DNA from: Arenicellales bacterium | GTDB lineage: Bacteria; Pseudomonadota; Gammaproteobacteria; BMS3Bbin11 | Length of the DNA stretch: 37,374 nt | NCBI GenBank assembly: GCA_029287855.1 | Contig: JARFQI010000087.1 | Location: forward strand, 1 to 37,374 | Reading direction: 5' to 3' | Part shown: in pieces, positions 18,659 through 26,712 of the stretch | Layout of the letters: the number at the start of each line of letters is the position of its first letter | Position numbering within the stretch: the first letter of the stretch is position 1 | Notes under the pieces: model-generated | Seen by the model: only the letters and a program-made list of their open reading frames with translations | What the model was told of the DNA's origin: nothing | Database searches by the model: none | Program-made: the position numbers and the translations under genes

Positions 18659-20020
18659 TCAGCCCCCCGGTCCGTTCTTTTCGAGCAGCTCAATCACCTG
18701 CTCCATCTTCATTGACCTTGAACCCTTGACCAGAATATTAATTGGACGATCGTGGTTGTCCTGAATTTGCTTACGTAAAGCAGTGACAAGCTGCTCAATG
18801 CTGGTAAACGACTGCGCGTCATTACCGAATGCTTCTGCAGTAATGACTGTTTGTTCACCCAGGGTAAAACAGGCATCAATACCCAGTTCCCTGGCCAGCT
18901 CACCGGTTTGCCTGTGGAATGACGCAGACTCATCACCCAGCTCGCCCATATCACCCATCACAAGAACCTTCATACCGGGATGCATCGCCAGCACCTCAAG
19001 TGCTGCCTTTATCGACGCTGGATTCGCATTGTAGCTGTCATCAATCAGATGCAAACCGTTAATTGTTTTTGACTGTAAACGACCTTTAACGCCCCGCCAG
19101 CTTTCAAGTCCCTTCACAATATCAGCGAGGCCAATACCAACCGCACCTGCTGCCGCTGTTGCTGCCAGCGCATTAGCAACATTATGTTTTCCAGGCAAGC
19201 CCAGGTGGCAAGTAGCATTGCCCCAGGGTGTGTGGAGAACGACATTGCTGTGATCCTTATAAAGATCAAACTCTGCTGTGACATCTGATTTCCGTTGTAA
19301 ACTGAATCCTACAATCGTCAAATCCTGTGCTATTTCACGCCACAACAGGGCATACTCATCATCGTCATTAATGATTGCTGTACCACCAGCTTCAACACCC
19401 GAAAAAATCTCGGATTTTGCCCGGGCAACACCTTCCACTGACTGCAAGCCCTGCAGGTGGGCGGCGGCCGCATTGGTGATTACAGCAACATTCGGTCTGG
19501 CCAGGGAAGTCAGGTAGGTCAATTCGCCGGGATGATTCATGCCCATTTCGGTGACGGCATACCGATGAGACTTGCGCAACCTCAATAAGGTCAAAGGCAA
19601 ACCAAGGTCGTTGTTGAGATTGCCCATGGTTGACAGCACACAATCACCTTCGCACGCCTGGGCGAATATACTGCTTAGCATTTCCTTAACAGTGGTCTTG
19701 CCGTTACTCCCGGTAACAGCGATAACAGGTATTTCAAAACCAGATCGCCAGCTGGCAGCCAATGTACCAAGAGCAAGCCGAGTATCGTCTACTTTGACGG
19801 CAGGCAATGTATCGCCTATGTCCTGCGAAACCAGCGCCGCTGAAGCACCCTGCTCTTTTGCTGTAGATATAAAGTCATGACCATCAAAGTTTGGTCCTTT
19901 GAGGGCGACGAATAGCGCTCCGCCGGTGAGTGTACGGCTATCTATGCTGACCGAGTCAAAGCGCACATCGGCACCGGTAAGGCTGCCTTGAACGATATGA
20001 CTTAATTGGGACAGCATCAT
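18659..20020 (-). CDS. murF: UDP-MurNAc-tripeptide--D-Ala-D-Ala ligase MurF
   Basis: MurF completes the pentapeptide precursor by adding D-Ala-D-Ala, the product of the ddl gene downstream. It has 453 residues. The sequence shows SIDSRTLTGGALFVALKG (N-terminal domain), VTGSNGKTTVKEML (ATP loop), GNLNNDLGLPLTLL and EMGMNHPGEL (MurF hallmarks), and DSYNANPASIKAAL in the C-terminal domain. Its start overlaps the murE stop by 4 nt (ATGA). The second of two tandem ATGs (20020/20017) could equally be used. Confidence 0.97.
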   Translation of the reverse strand: MMLSQLSHIVQGSLTGADVRFDSVSIDSRTLTGGALFVALKGPNFDGHDFISTAKEQGASAALVSQDIGDTLPAVKVDDTRLALGTLAASWRSGFEIPVIAVTGSNGKTTVKEMLSSIFAQACEGDCVLSTMGNLNNDLGLPLTLLRLRKSHRYAVTEMGMNHPGELTYLTSLARPNVAVITNAAAAHLQGLQSVEGVARAKSEIFSGVEAGGTAIINDDDEYALLWREIAQDLTIVGFSLQRKSDVTAEFDLYKDHSNVVLHTPWGNATCHLGLPGKHNVANALAATAAAGAVGIGLADIVKGLESWRGVKGRLQSKTINGLHLIDDSYNANPASIKAALEVLAMHPGMKVLVMGDMGELGDESASFHRQTGELARELGIDACFTLGEQTVITAEAFGNDAQSFTSIEQLVTALRKQIQDNHDRPINILVKGSRSMKMEQVIELLEKNGPGG

Positions 20021-21534
20021 TCAGACTCCCCTTTAGACTCAGAGATCAATGCTGTCACTACCAGGCGATCGCTGAAAGGAATCTTCAGGTCGCCTATTTG
20101 CTGCGTAGATTCGTGCCCCTTACCTGCTACAAGGATAATGTCTCCAGGCCCTGCCAATTTCCAGGCGGACTCAATTGCCTCTCGGCGATCAGCAATCTGC
20201 ATTGACGGCTTCTGCATTCCGGATAAAATGGCAGCGCGGATTGCCGCTGGCTCTTCATGACGAGGATTATCATCAGTGACGATGACAATATCAGCCAGCT
20301 GTTCTGCGATCCTGCCCATTAGTGGACGCTTACCCTTATCACGGTCTCCACCGCAGCCAAAAACACAGATCAGACGCTGTCCGGCTATATGTTCTCGTAA
20401 AGCGGTCAACGCCTGCTGCAGGGCATCAGGGGTATGGGCGAAATCAACAACCGCAGTTGCATGTGCAGAACTGAAACACTCCATGCGACCGGCAGCTGAT
20501 TCAGCAATTGACAAAGCGCTCGCCACCTCTGCAGGCAGATGGCCAGCATTCAACAGTACTGTTGCACAGGCGAGCAGGTTATAGACATTAAAACGCCCCA
20601 TCAGCTTGCTGTCGATAAACAACTCACCCCAGGGGGACTGCATCTGCAGTCTTATCCCATCTGAATGAAGGCTAATATGGAGCGGCCTGACATCACCACT
20701 TTCTATACCATAACTGACGATACGCCTGGCGTTGATCGACCCTGACGGTAAGACGCTTCCCGATAGCAACTGCCTGCCGAAGCTGTCATCACTGTTAATG
20801 ACAGCAAGGTCCAGCTCAAATTGCTGAAAAAGCTCTGCCTTCGCAGCACCATAGCTCTGCATGCTGCCGTGGTAATCGAGATGATCCTGACTCAGGTTTG
20901 TAAATACAGCGACATTAACATCAGTACCGCTCACACGGCCCTGCTGCAGCCCGTGTGAAGAAACCTCCATAAGCAGCTGGTCACTACCCAGATCATGAAG
21001 CGTAGCGATCTGGCTTTGCAGAGTTATTGCATCGGGTGTGGTGTGAGTAGCTGCAGCCAATTGCCCCCATAGACCAGCACCCAGTGTGCCGATCAGACTC
21101 GACCTCGCACCAAGCGCATTTAAAGCCTGGGCCAGTAACACACTACAAGTCGTTTTACCATTGGTACCGGTGATACCGGTCACAGTCATAGCCTTACTTG
21201 GCTCGAGGTAAAAGCGACTGGCAATGATTCCGGCCTGCTGCGTAATGCCTGTAACTTTAATCAGCGGAATATCTGCACCTGTGCTGGCGGTCAGTTCTGT
21301 CGCCGCATCATAAACAACTGCAGTAGCACCCCGTCTAATCGCTTCTTCTATATATGTGTTACCGTGCTGCTTTGTACCTGGCAGGGCAATGAACAAGTCT
21401 CCAGTTGCAATATCTCGGCTGTCGATTTTTATTCCAGACACTGATACGTCATCACTTACCGATACATCGGCAACACCCGCTAACAGTTCAGACAGTGTAA
21501 ACGTAGTCTGTGAGTTGCTCATAGCCACGATCAC
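20017..21534 (-). CDS. murE: UDP-MurNAc-tripeptide synthetase MurE (meso-DAP type)
   Basis: MurE adds the third residue of the stem peptide. DNPR (in VTDDNPRHEEP) is the motif for meso-diaminopimelate rather than lysine, as expected for a Gram-negative. Other landmarks are KIDSRDIATGDLFIALPG, GITGTNGKTTCSVLLAQ (ATP loop), NLSQDHLDYHGSM, and VDFAHTPDALQQAL. The 505-residue version begins at GTG 21534, which overlaps the ftsI stop by 4 nt and has TCAGGAGAG 6 nt upstream. An ATG four codons in (21522) is an alternative with weaker signals. Confidence 0.97.
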   Translation of the reverse strand: MIVAMSNSQTTFTLSELLAGVADVSVSDDVSVSGIKIDSRDIATGDLFIALPGTKQHGNTYIEEAIRRGATAVVYDAATELTASTGADIPLIKVTGITQQAGIIASRFYLEPSKAMTVTGITGTNGKTTCSVLLAQALNALGARSSLIGTLGAGLWGQLAAATHTTPDAITLQSQIATLHDLGSDQLLMEVSSHGLQQGRVSGTDVNVAVFTNLSQDHLDYHGSMQSYGAAKAELFQQFELDLAVINSDDSFGRQLLSGSVLPSGSINARRIVSYGIESGDVRPLHISLHSDGIRLQMQSPWGELFIDSKLMGRFNVYNLLACATVLLNAGHLPAEVASALSIAESAAGRMECFSSAHATAVVDFAHTPDALQQALTALREHIAGQRLICVFGCGGDRDKGKRPLMGRIAEQLADIVIVTDDNPRHEEPAAIRAAILSGMQKPSMQIADRREAIESAWKLAGPGDIILVAGKGHESTQQIGDLKIPFSDRLVVTALISESKGESE

Positions 21535-23273
21535 CTGTCACTCTCCTGACTGGCCAAATTGACATGAGTCGCCATCAACAGCCGATCTTCAGAAATGTCA
21601 TCGGGCGCCACATCGAGTAAACGCAAGGCGCCTGACATTACACTGGCAAATACTGGTGCAGCGACAGTACCGCCATAGTACTTGCCAGCACCCGGTTCAT
21701 TCACCACAACCACCATCGCCAGTCGAGGACTTGATGCCGGTGCCATCCCTGCAAAGACTGAATTGTAAAGCTTAGAGTAACCCTTTCCTTCAGCCTTACG
21801 CGAGGTGCCGGTCTTGCCTGCGACGTGATACATAGGTATGCGAGCATTACGCCCTGTTCCTTCATCACTGACAGCCAGTTCCAGCATATGGCGAACCTGC
21901 TTTGCCGTCTTTGCGGACATCACCTGTTTAGCGGCAGGGGTTCCACTGCGGCGGAGAATACTCAGCGGCAGCTGCTTGCCATCATTGGCCAGTGTTGCAT
22001 ATGCCTGTGCAAGCTGTAACGCAGTAACTGATACACCATAACCATAACCAATAGTGGCACGACGAATATCTCGCCAGTCTGAATAACGAGCCAATTCCCC
22101 CTTTGCCTCACCAGGCAATCCGGAGTTTGGCAGTTTGCCGAATCCAAGTCCGTCCAGCACTGACCACAACTCTTTGTTAGTAAGCTGCAGCGCCAGTTTT
22201 GCCGCACCTACATTACTGGATTTCATGATTACGTTGGAAACACTGAGGTTGCCATAATCATGGGTATCACTGACTGTGTATCTCGCCAGTTTCATCTTGC
22301 CGCCATCCGTCTCAAGAATGGTGCCTGGTGTAACATGCTTATTTTCAAGAGCCGTCGCAACAGTCAATGGCTTAAAAGTCGAACCAGGTTCAAAATTATC
22401 GGTTACTGCGCGGTTGCGGAAGTGGCTGCTACGCAGCTGGCGACGATCATTCGGGTTGTAACTCGGCTCATTTACCATTGCCAGAATCTCACCGGTCTTT
22501 ACGTCGACAACCACTGCGCTGGCACTAGTTGCCTGGTGCTCAACAACTGCCTTTTTTAGCGACCTGTAGGCCAGATACTGAATACGGCTGTCAATGCTTA
22601 AGACCAGATCTTCGCCATCTGCCGCTCTTTCTATATTGCTGACATGCTCAATAACATGCCCTGAGGCATCACGTATGACCTGATCTTTTCCCGGACGACC
22701 TCGCAGAATTTCATTATAGGCAAGCTCGATTCCCTCCAGCCCCAGACCATCGACATTTGTAAAACCTACCAGGTGACCGGCGACCGTACCGAGAGGATAA
22801 TACCGTTTGTATTCTCTGCGCAGAAAAACACCGTCGATGTCCAGCGCCATAACACGTTCTGCCGTATCAGGTAACACCTGGCGATCTAAATACATGAAAT
22901 GCCGACTACTGTTGCGCTTGATTTTTGTTTTGAGATCTCTGTAGCTAATACCGAGGGTTTTAGCTAATAGTTTCCAGCTATCTGGATTCGCAGAGAGTTT
23001 TGCCGGGTCGGCACTGACCGCATCAACCGGTGTACTAACAGCCAGCGGCTGGCCATTGCGATCAAGTATCATTCCACGGACGGCAGATACATCAATCACC
23101 CTCAACGCTTGCGCATTGCCACGCTGTTTCAGGAAATCAGCATTAAAAAATTGTAGAAAAAGCGCGCGACCCGTCATCACCGCAAACAGCGAAACAATAA
23201 CGCCGAGGACAATCCAGTGCCGGACAGGACTGGTCAGTGGCTGCCTTTTTTTTCTGCTCGCTGTACTACTCAT
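21531..23273 (-). CDS. ftsI: Septal transpeptidase FtsI (PBP3)
   Basis: FtsI is the class B penicillin-binding protein that cross-links septal peptidoglycan and partners with FtsW. The 580-residue protein has a basic cytoplasmic tail, a single membrane helix (about residues 19-42), a pedestal domain (RGMILDRNGQPLA, about 66-78), and a transpeptidase domain with all three active-site motifs: STFK (Ser298, Lys301), SSN (352-354) and KTGT (487-490). Its start overlaps ftsL by 4 nt and its end overlaps murE by 4 nt. Length and motifs match functional PBP3. Confidence 0.98.
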   Translation of the reverse strand: MSSTASRKKRQPLTSPVRHWIVLGVIVSLFAVMTGRALFLQFFNADFLKQRGNAQALRVIDVSAVRGMILDRNGQPLAVSTPVDAVSADPAKLSANPDSWKLLAKTLGISYRDLKTKIKRNSSRHFMYLDRQVLPDTAERVMALDIDGVFLRREYKRYYPLGTVAGHLVGFTNVDGLGLEGIELAYNEILRGRPGKDQVIRDASGHVIEHVSNIERAADGEDLVLSIDSRIQYLAYRSLKKAVVEHQATSASAVVVDVKTGEILAMVNEPSYNPNDRRQLRSSHFRNRAVTDNFEPGSTFKPLTVATALENKHVTPGTILETDGGKMKLARYTVSDTHDYGNLSVSNVIMKSSNVGAAKLALQLTNKELWSVLDGLGFGKLPNSGLPGEAKGELARYSDWRDIRRATIGYGYGVSVTALQLAQAYATLANDGKQLPLSILRRSGTPAAKQVMSAKTAKQVRHMLELAVSDEGTGRNARIPMYHVAGKTGTSRKAEGKGYSKLYNSVFAGMAPASSPRLAMVVVVNEPGAGKYYGGTVAAPVFASVMSGALRLLDVAPDDISEDRLLMATHVNLASQESDR

Positions 23274-23533
23274 GGCAACTGAATCACTGCAATTTTGTCA
23301 CGTTCAGGAAACACCATGCCGAGCTTCTGGCGAGCCGCTTTTTCAATATAGCGAGGCTCTGCATAGCGGGCTTCCTGCAGCAATAAGCGACCCCATTCGA
23401 CATTGAAATCATCGCGCTGCTGCTGCAGACCCTGTAATTGCAAATAAAGACTACGGGTAGTTACGCGTGTATAAACCAGCGACAAGGCGAGCACCAGCAC
23501 CAGGCCGTAAACAATAAATGTGCCTTTGGTCAT
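23270..23533 (-). CDS. ftsL: Cell division protein FtsL
   Basis: FtsL is a small bitopic divisome protein that forms a coiled-coil complex with FtsB and FtsQ and activates FtsWI. At 87 residues it has a tiny cytoplasmic N-terminus, one transmembrane helix (about residues 5-22, TFIVYGLVLVLALSLVYT), and a periplasmic coiled coil (LYLQLQGLQQQRDDFNVEWG) followed by EKAARQKLGMVFPE, which is the conserved C-terminal signature. It lies between rsmH and ftsI with 4-nt overlaps on both sides, which also supports the call. Confidence 0.95.
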   Translation of the reverse strand: MTKGTFIVYGLVLVLALSLVYTRVTTRSLYLQLQGLQQQRDDFNVEWGRLLLQEARYAEPRYIEKAARQKLGMVFPERDKIAVIQLP

Positions 23534-24471
23534 GCCACCTCCCTGTCGACAATGACACGTTCGGCAACACGGAGAATGGCACTGCGTGCACGAGGATTCT
23601 GAGCAACTTCATTTGCTGAAGCACGAACCGGTTTGCCCACCAGGCGAAGGCCTGGTGTACGATCAGCATCGCGTATTGGAATTTCTTTTGGCAGATCATC
23701 GCCACGTGCTTCATCACGCATAAACCTTTTTACGATACGGTCTTCAAGTGAATGAAAACTGATTGCCAGCAAACGACCACCATCGCACAAAGCATTTAGT
23801 GCAACCGGCAATACATCAGAAATTTCCTCTAACTCTTTATTGATACGGATGCGAATAGCCTGAAAACTTTTAGTCGCGGGATGCTTGCCCTGTTCACGTG
23901 CCGGGACGACCTTTTTAATGACAGCAACGAGCTGAGCGGTTGTTTCAATTGGCATTTCTGCACGCGCATCGACAATAGCCCAGGCAATACGATGTGCGTG
24001 GCGCTCTTCGCCAAAACGACGTAGCACGTCCCGGATTTCATGCTGCTCTGCAGTTGCCAGCCATTCCGCTGCGCTGGGGTGATCAGTAGGGTTCATGCGC
24101 ATATCTAACGGGCCGTCCTGCATGAAACTAAAGCCGCGAGTAGCATCGTCAAGTTGTGGCGAGGAAACACCAAAGTCAAACAGTATGCCGTTGAAACACT
24201 CACCTTGCTCAACAACACTTGCCAATGATGAGAAATTAGCCTGCTTAACCGTAACCCGGGGGTCACCAGAAAATCGCTCTGTTACTGCCGCTACAGCCTG
24301 GGGGTCACGGTCAATGGCAAGAATACGACCTGTAGTGCCAAGCTGCTCGAGTATCGCAGCGACATGACCGCCGCGGCCAGCAGTGGCGTCCAGGTAATAT
24401 CCATTCTCACGGATATTCATTGCCTCAACTACCTCCTCCAGCAGGACGGGGCGATGGGGTTGTTCTGCCAT
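23530..24471 (-). CDS. rsmH: 16S rRNA m4C1402 methyltransferase RsmH (MraW)
   Basis: RsmH methylates N4 of C1402 in the 16S rRNA P site. RsmI, encoded at 25764-26621 in this window, adds the 2'-O-methyl to the same nucleotide. I use the ATG at 24471, 24 codons inside the track ORF: AGGTGG is 4-5 nt upstream, and MAEQPHRPVLLEEVVEAM gives 313 residues, the same as E. coli. The SAM-binding loop is DATAGRGGHVAAIL, with AIDRDPQAV and FDFGVSSPQLDDATRGFS downstream, and RLLAISFHSLEDRIVKRFM near the end. It follows mraZ by 8 nt. Confidence 0.97.
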   Translation of the reverse strand: MAEQPHRPVLLEEVVEAMNIRENGYYLDATAGRGGHVAAILEQLGTTGRILAIDRDPQAVAAVTERFSGDPRVTVKQANFSSLASVVEQGECFNGILFDFGVSSPQLDDATRGFSFMQDGPLDMRMNPTDHPSAAEWLATAEQHEIRDVLRRFGEERHAHRIAWAIVDARAEMPIETTAQLVAVIKKVVPAREQGKHPATKSFQAIRIRINKELEEISDVLPVALNALCDGGRLLAISFHSLEDRIVKRFMRDEARGDDLPKEIPIRDADRTPGLRLVGKPVRASANEVAQNPRARSAILRVAERVIVDREVA

Positions 24472-24479
24472 CGCGCCAC

Positions 24480-24938
24480 CTATAACGAAAGTGATTCTAG
24501 TTCGACTAGCATGGGCCCGTCGCCCAGGCCATCTTCCATCCATTGATCGCGCTGAGCAGTCCAGTTCTCCTCATCCCAGACTTCGAATTTATTGCCCTGG
24601 CCAGCAAGCACGATATGTTTTTTCAGCTGGGCAAACTCACGCAGCGGCGGTGGCAATAAAAGACGTCCACTGGCATCCATATCGACATCTGTTGCCTGAC
24701 CAATAAAGAATCGTTTGAGTTTTGCAGCGCGCTTATCAAATGAAGGCAAAGCAGTCACGTCTGCTTCGATGCGCTCCCATTCCGGCAAGGTATAAAGCCA
24801 TAAACAGCGGTCAGTTATGTTGACAGTGACGACCATGTGGCTATCAGCATCCGAACGCAGTTCCTCGCGATAGCGAGTAGGGATGGCAATCCTCCCCTTA
24901 CTGTCCAGATTGACCTGATTAACTCCTCTAAACATCAT
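24480..24938 (-). CDS. mraZ: Transcriptional regulator MraZ
   Basis: MraZ is a ring-forming DNA-binding protein with two AbrB-like swapped-hairpin domains that represses dcw transcription in E. coli. At 152 residues both copies of the DNA-contacting signature are visible: NLDSKGRIAIPTRYREEL (about 10-27) and DMDASGRLLLPPPLREFA (about 85-102). The ORF has tandem ATGs (24938/24935), and the second (MFRGVNQVNLDSKG) is what most relatives start with. It is the first gene of the dcw block, 44-59 bp downstream of TGGNN repeats that fit its known target (listed separately), so autoregulation is likely. Confidence 0.97.
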   Translation of the reverse strand: MMFRGVNQVNLDSKGRIAIPTRYREELRSDADSHMVVTVNITDRCLWLYTLPEWERIEADVTALPSFDKRAAKLKRFFIGQATDVDMDASGRLLLPPPLREFAQLKKHIVLAGQGNKFEVWDEENWTAQRDQWMEDGLGDGPMLVELESLSL

Positions 24939-24981
24939 CCACCACTTTAATGTGCCAACAAACTATTAACGGGGTAATTTA

Positions 24982-25006
24982 TTCCACATTTACCCACTTT
25001 TTGACA
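24982..25006 (-). promoter_or_regulatory. MraZ-box-like direct repeats at the dcw promoter
   Basis: Reading the minus strand, TGTCA-AAAAG-TGGGT-AAATG-TGGAA forms a series of pentamers at a 10-nt period with 5-nt spacers. In E. coli, MraZ binds TGGGN repeats separated by 5 nt just downstream of the mra promoter. Here one box is perfect, one is 3/5-4/5 (TGGAA), and one is degenerate (TGTCA); a further TGGGT sits off-phase upstream, inside the promoter spacer. The array overlaps the -10 element and start region, so occupancy should block transcription. Confidence 0.65.
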
Positions 25007-25035
25007 CTATACGACCCAAAAACAAGGAATGTCAA
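25006..25035 (-). promoter_or_regulatory. Sigma70-like promoter of the dcw cluster (Pmra)
   Basis: On the minus strand a perfect -35 TTGACA (25030-25035) is followed after 18 nt by -10 TATAGT (25006-25011). The start would fall near 24999, about 60 nt before mraZ. No other hexamer pair of similar quality is seen upstream of mraZ. This should be the main entry for the long mraZ-to-ftsZ transcript. Confidence 0.75.
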
Positions 25036-25325
25036 GCCTGTGAATGAATTCTTTCTTTAAAAACAGTGAATTAGCTTAATTTCCGACAAATGGCTAATAA
25101 GTTACTTTAAGTCTGAATTATAAGATCTTGAAAAGGATAAAAAGGGGAGTATAGGTAAAATTCATTAACCTTAACGCTTACTGATTCACAATCACCTCAA
25201 TAATGATAAAAATCAGCTCGCCTGACCGTATTTATAGCGAATTAAAGAATACGGCGTCACTTTCACTCTACAGACAGCACCGGGTGAAATTCCGGAATAA
25301 ACTCAATAGTAGAAATATAAATAAA
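25036..25325. other. A/T-rich spacer between rnpB and the mra promoter
   Basis: The gene-free stretch between the mature 3' end of rnpB and Pmra is A/T-rich, with no ORF that looks real. The only structure I can point to is a 7-bp inverted repeat (CCGTATT/AATACGG, 25226-25254) followed on the minus strand by a short TCAG/CTGA stem and TTTTTAT, listed as a possible rnpB terminator. The rest shows nothing I recognise. Confidence 0.6.
25206..25254 (-). terminator. Possible terminator downstream of rnpB
   Basis: On the minus strand CCGTATT and AATACGG pair across a 15-nt loop. A 4-bp stem (TCAG/CTGA) then leads straight into TTTTTATC. It lies about 70-120 nt beyond the mature 3' end of rnpB. The stems are weak, so this is only a candidate. 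Confidence 0.3.
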
Positions 25326-25676
25326 CGAGCTGGCCGTTAAGCCGGGTTCTGTCGTGGACAGTCATTCATCTGGGATGCCCGTCACCGGACACCTCAAGCA
25401 ACCTACCCGGATCCAGTACGGGTCGTACCTCAGGATCCCTATTTGGTCTTGCTCCGAGTGGGGTTTACCCTGCCACCTGTGTTGCCACAGGCGCGGTGCG
25501 CTCTTACCGCACCATTTCAACCTTACCGGTCCCGAGGGACTTTGGCGGTATATTTTCTGTGGCACTTTCCATCGGCTCACGCCGTCCAGGCGTTACCTGG
25601 CACTCTACCCTGTGGAGCCCGGACTTTCCTCTGTAGATGATCAGAAATCATCTACAGCGACTGCCTGGCCAGCTCG
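25326..25676 (-). ncRNA. rnpB: RNase P RNA (M1 RNA), bacterial type A
   Basis: This is the catalytic RNA of RNase P, which removes tRNA 5' leaders. On the minus strand the conserved core AGAGGAAAGTCCGGGCTCC, GGTAAGAGCGCACCG, the L15 region with GAGGTACGACC, and the 3' block GACAGAACCCGGCTTA all appear in the right order. The ends pair as P1 (CGAGCTGGCC with GGCCAGCTCG), which sets the approximate boundaries and gives about 351 nt. P3 is a clean 10-bp hairpin (CTGTAGATGA/TCATCTACAG). The track ORFs across this stretch (for example 25354-25689) are artefacts. The mraZ-rnpB-rsmI order is one I recall from Pseudomonas. Confidence 0.95.
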
Positions 25677-25682
25677 GGGTGA

Positions 25683-25688
25683 ATTCTA
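25683..25688 (-). promoter_or_regulatory. Likely -10 element of rnpB
   Basis: TAGAAT on the minus strand ends 7 nt before the predicted 5' end of RNase P RNA, the spacing expected for a -10 box. A convincing -35 was not found; TTAATC lies 19 nt upstream. Confidence 0.5.
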
Positions 25689-25719
25689 ACACAGGACGAA
25701 GATCAACGATTAAAGATAA

Positions 25720-25743
25720 ACAACAACTGATTTCGATTGTTGT
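25720..25743. terminator. Short hairpin after rsmI (weak terminator candidate)
   Basis: A perfect 7-bp inverted repeat, ACAACAA and TTGTTGT with a 10-nt loop, lies 21 nt past the rsmI stop. On the minus strand it is followed by TTATCTTT. The A/T-rich stem and broken T run make efficient termination doubtful; it could equally lie in the rnpB promoter region without function. Confidence 0.25.
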
Positions 25744-25763
25744 GTAGCGAAACTTGAAACAAT

Positions 25764-26621
25764 TTATTTTTCCCTGATACCCAATCCATATTCATAGAGC
25801 GCTTTCTTTCTTGCTCCTGATATACGAGCCGCCAGGCTGGCTGCCTGTGAAACAGATAATTCAGTCAGCAATACATCCATAATCAGCCGGCCATTTTCTA
25901 CGCTTTCATCAGGATTTTCTTCTGCGCCTGCAATAACAACGACAAATTCTCCACGTGTTGAATTAATGTCCAGCGCCATTTCGTGCAATACTTCAGCGAG
26001 TGTGCCGCGATAAAGTGATTCGAATCGCTTGGTAAGCTCTCTGCCGACGGTACAACAACGCGACGACCCGAAGATGTTGCGCATATCCTGCAGCGAATCA
26101 TGGATGCGGTGTGATGATTCATAGAGCACCATTGTGCGGCTTTCTGATATAAGTCTGTGCAACTGTTTACGCCGCGCCGCAGGTTTTGACGACAAAAAAC
26201 CTTCGAAACAGAACCGCTCCACTGGCTGTCCCGCAACCGAAAGCATGGTGCTGATTGCACTCGGCCCCGGCACGGGAACAGGCTTAATCCCTGCTTCGTG
26301 GGCTGCTAAAACAAGCCTGAATCCCGGGTCAGATATTAATGGTGTTCCTGCATCACTGATAAGGGCCACCGAGCTGCCCTCTTCCAATAGCCCTAATATT
26401 TTTCCAATCCTTGAAGCTTCGTTATGCTCGTGCAATGACATCATTTCTGTATTGATACCATATTGCTGCAAAAGCGTGCGGCTATGGCGCGTGTCTTCAG
26501 CAGCAATGAGATCTACAGATGCCAGGGTTGCAAGTGCACGATTTGTAATATCTTCGAGATTGCCAATAGGTGTTGCAACAACGTACAATTTCCCCTGCTT
26601 TTCAGTTTTGCCTGTTTTCAT
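25764..26621 (-). CDS. rsmI: 16S rRNA 2'-O-methyltransferase RsmI
   Basis: RsmI adds a 2'-O-methyl to C1402 of 16S rRNA, the same nucleotide modified by RsmH upstream of ftsL. The 285 residues show the tetrapyrrole-methylase fold: LYVVATPIGNLEDITNRAL, AEDTRHSRTLLQQYGI, LISDAGTPLISDPGFRLV, PVPGPSAISTMLSVAG and CFEGFLSSKPAARRK. GAGG lies about 5 nt before the ATG at 26621. It is divergent from lpoA with 91 bp between starts, the same pairing as yraL/yraM in E. coli. The lpoA promoter -35 lies at the very start of this coding region. Confidence 0.96.
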   Translation of the reverse strand: MKTGKTEKQGKLYVVATPIGNLEDITNRALATLASVDLIAAEDTRHSRTLLQQYGINTEMMSLHEHNEASRIGKILGLLEEGSSVALISDAGTPLISDPGFRLVLAAHEAGIKPVPVPGPSAISTMLSVAGQPVERFCFEGFLSSKPAARRKQLHRLISESRTMVLYESSHRIHDSLQDMRNIFGSSRCCTVGRELTKRFESLYRGTLAEVLHEMALDINSTRGEFVVVIAGAEENPDESVENGRLIMDVLLTELSVSQAASLAARISGARKKALYEYGLGIREK

Positions 26622-26637
26622 CTTGCCTCGCTATAAT
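26608..26637 (+). promoter_or_regulatory. Sigma70-like promoter for the lpoA operon
   Basis: TTGCCT (26608-26613) and a perfect TATAAT (26632-26637) are separated by 18 nt on the plus strand. The transcript would start near 26644, leaving about 69 nt of leader, which contains a 6-bp inverted repeat (ACGGTA/TACCGT, 26654-26676). The -35 box lies within the first codons of rsmI, so the two divergent genes share this control region. Confidence 0.65.
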
Positions 26638-26712
26638 CCCATCAATTCCGGAAACGGTAAGCTGGAATCATACCGTAAATAAATTCATTAAAATTGTGGA
26701 TAAGAGCTCCCA

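Noticed and set aside
21040-21056. GTGAGTAGCTGC, a partial resemblance to the SlmA-binding site
   Set aside because: Only one half-site matches and it lies inside murE; no full palindromic site was seen.
25354-25689. 111-residue plus-strand ORF and its minus-strand counterpart at 25362-25580
   Set aside because: Both lie within the RNase P RNA gene, whose conserved core and P1 pairing explain the sequence.
26134-26682. 182-residue plus-strand ORF
   Set aside because: Antisense shadow of rsmI that also crosses the lpoA promoter.
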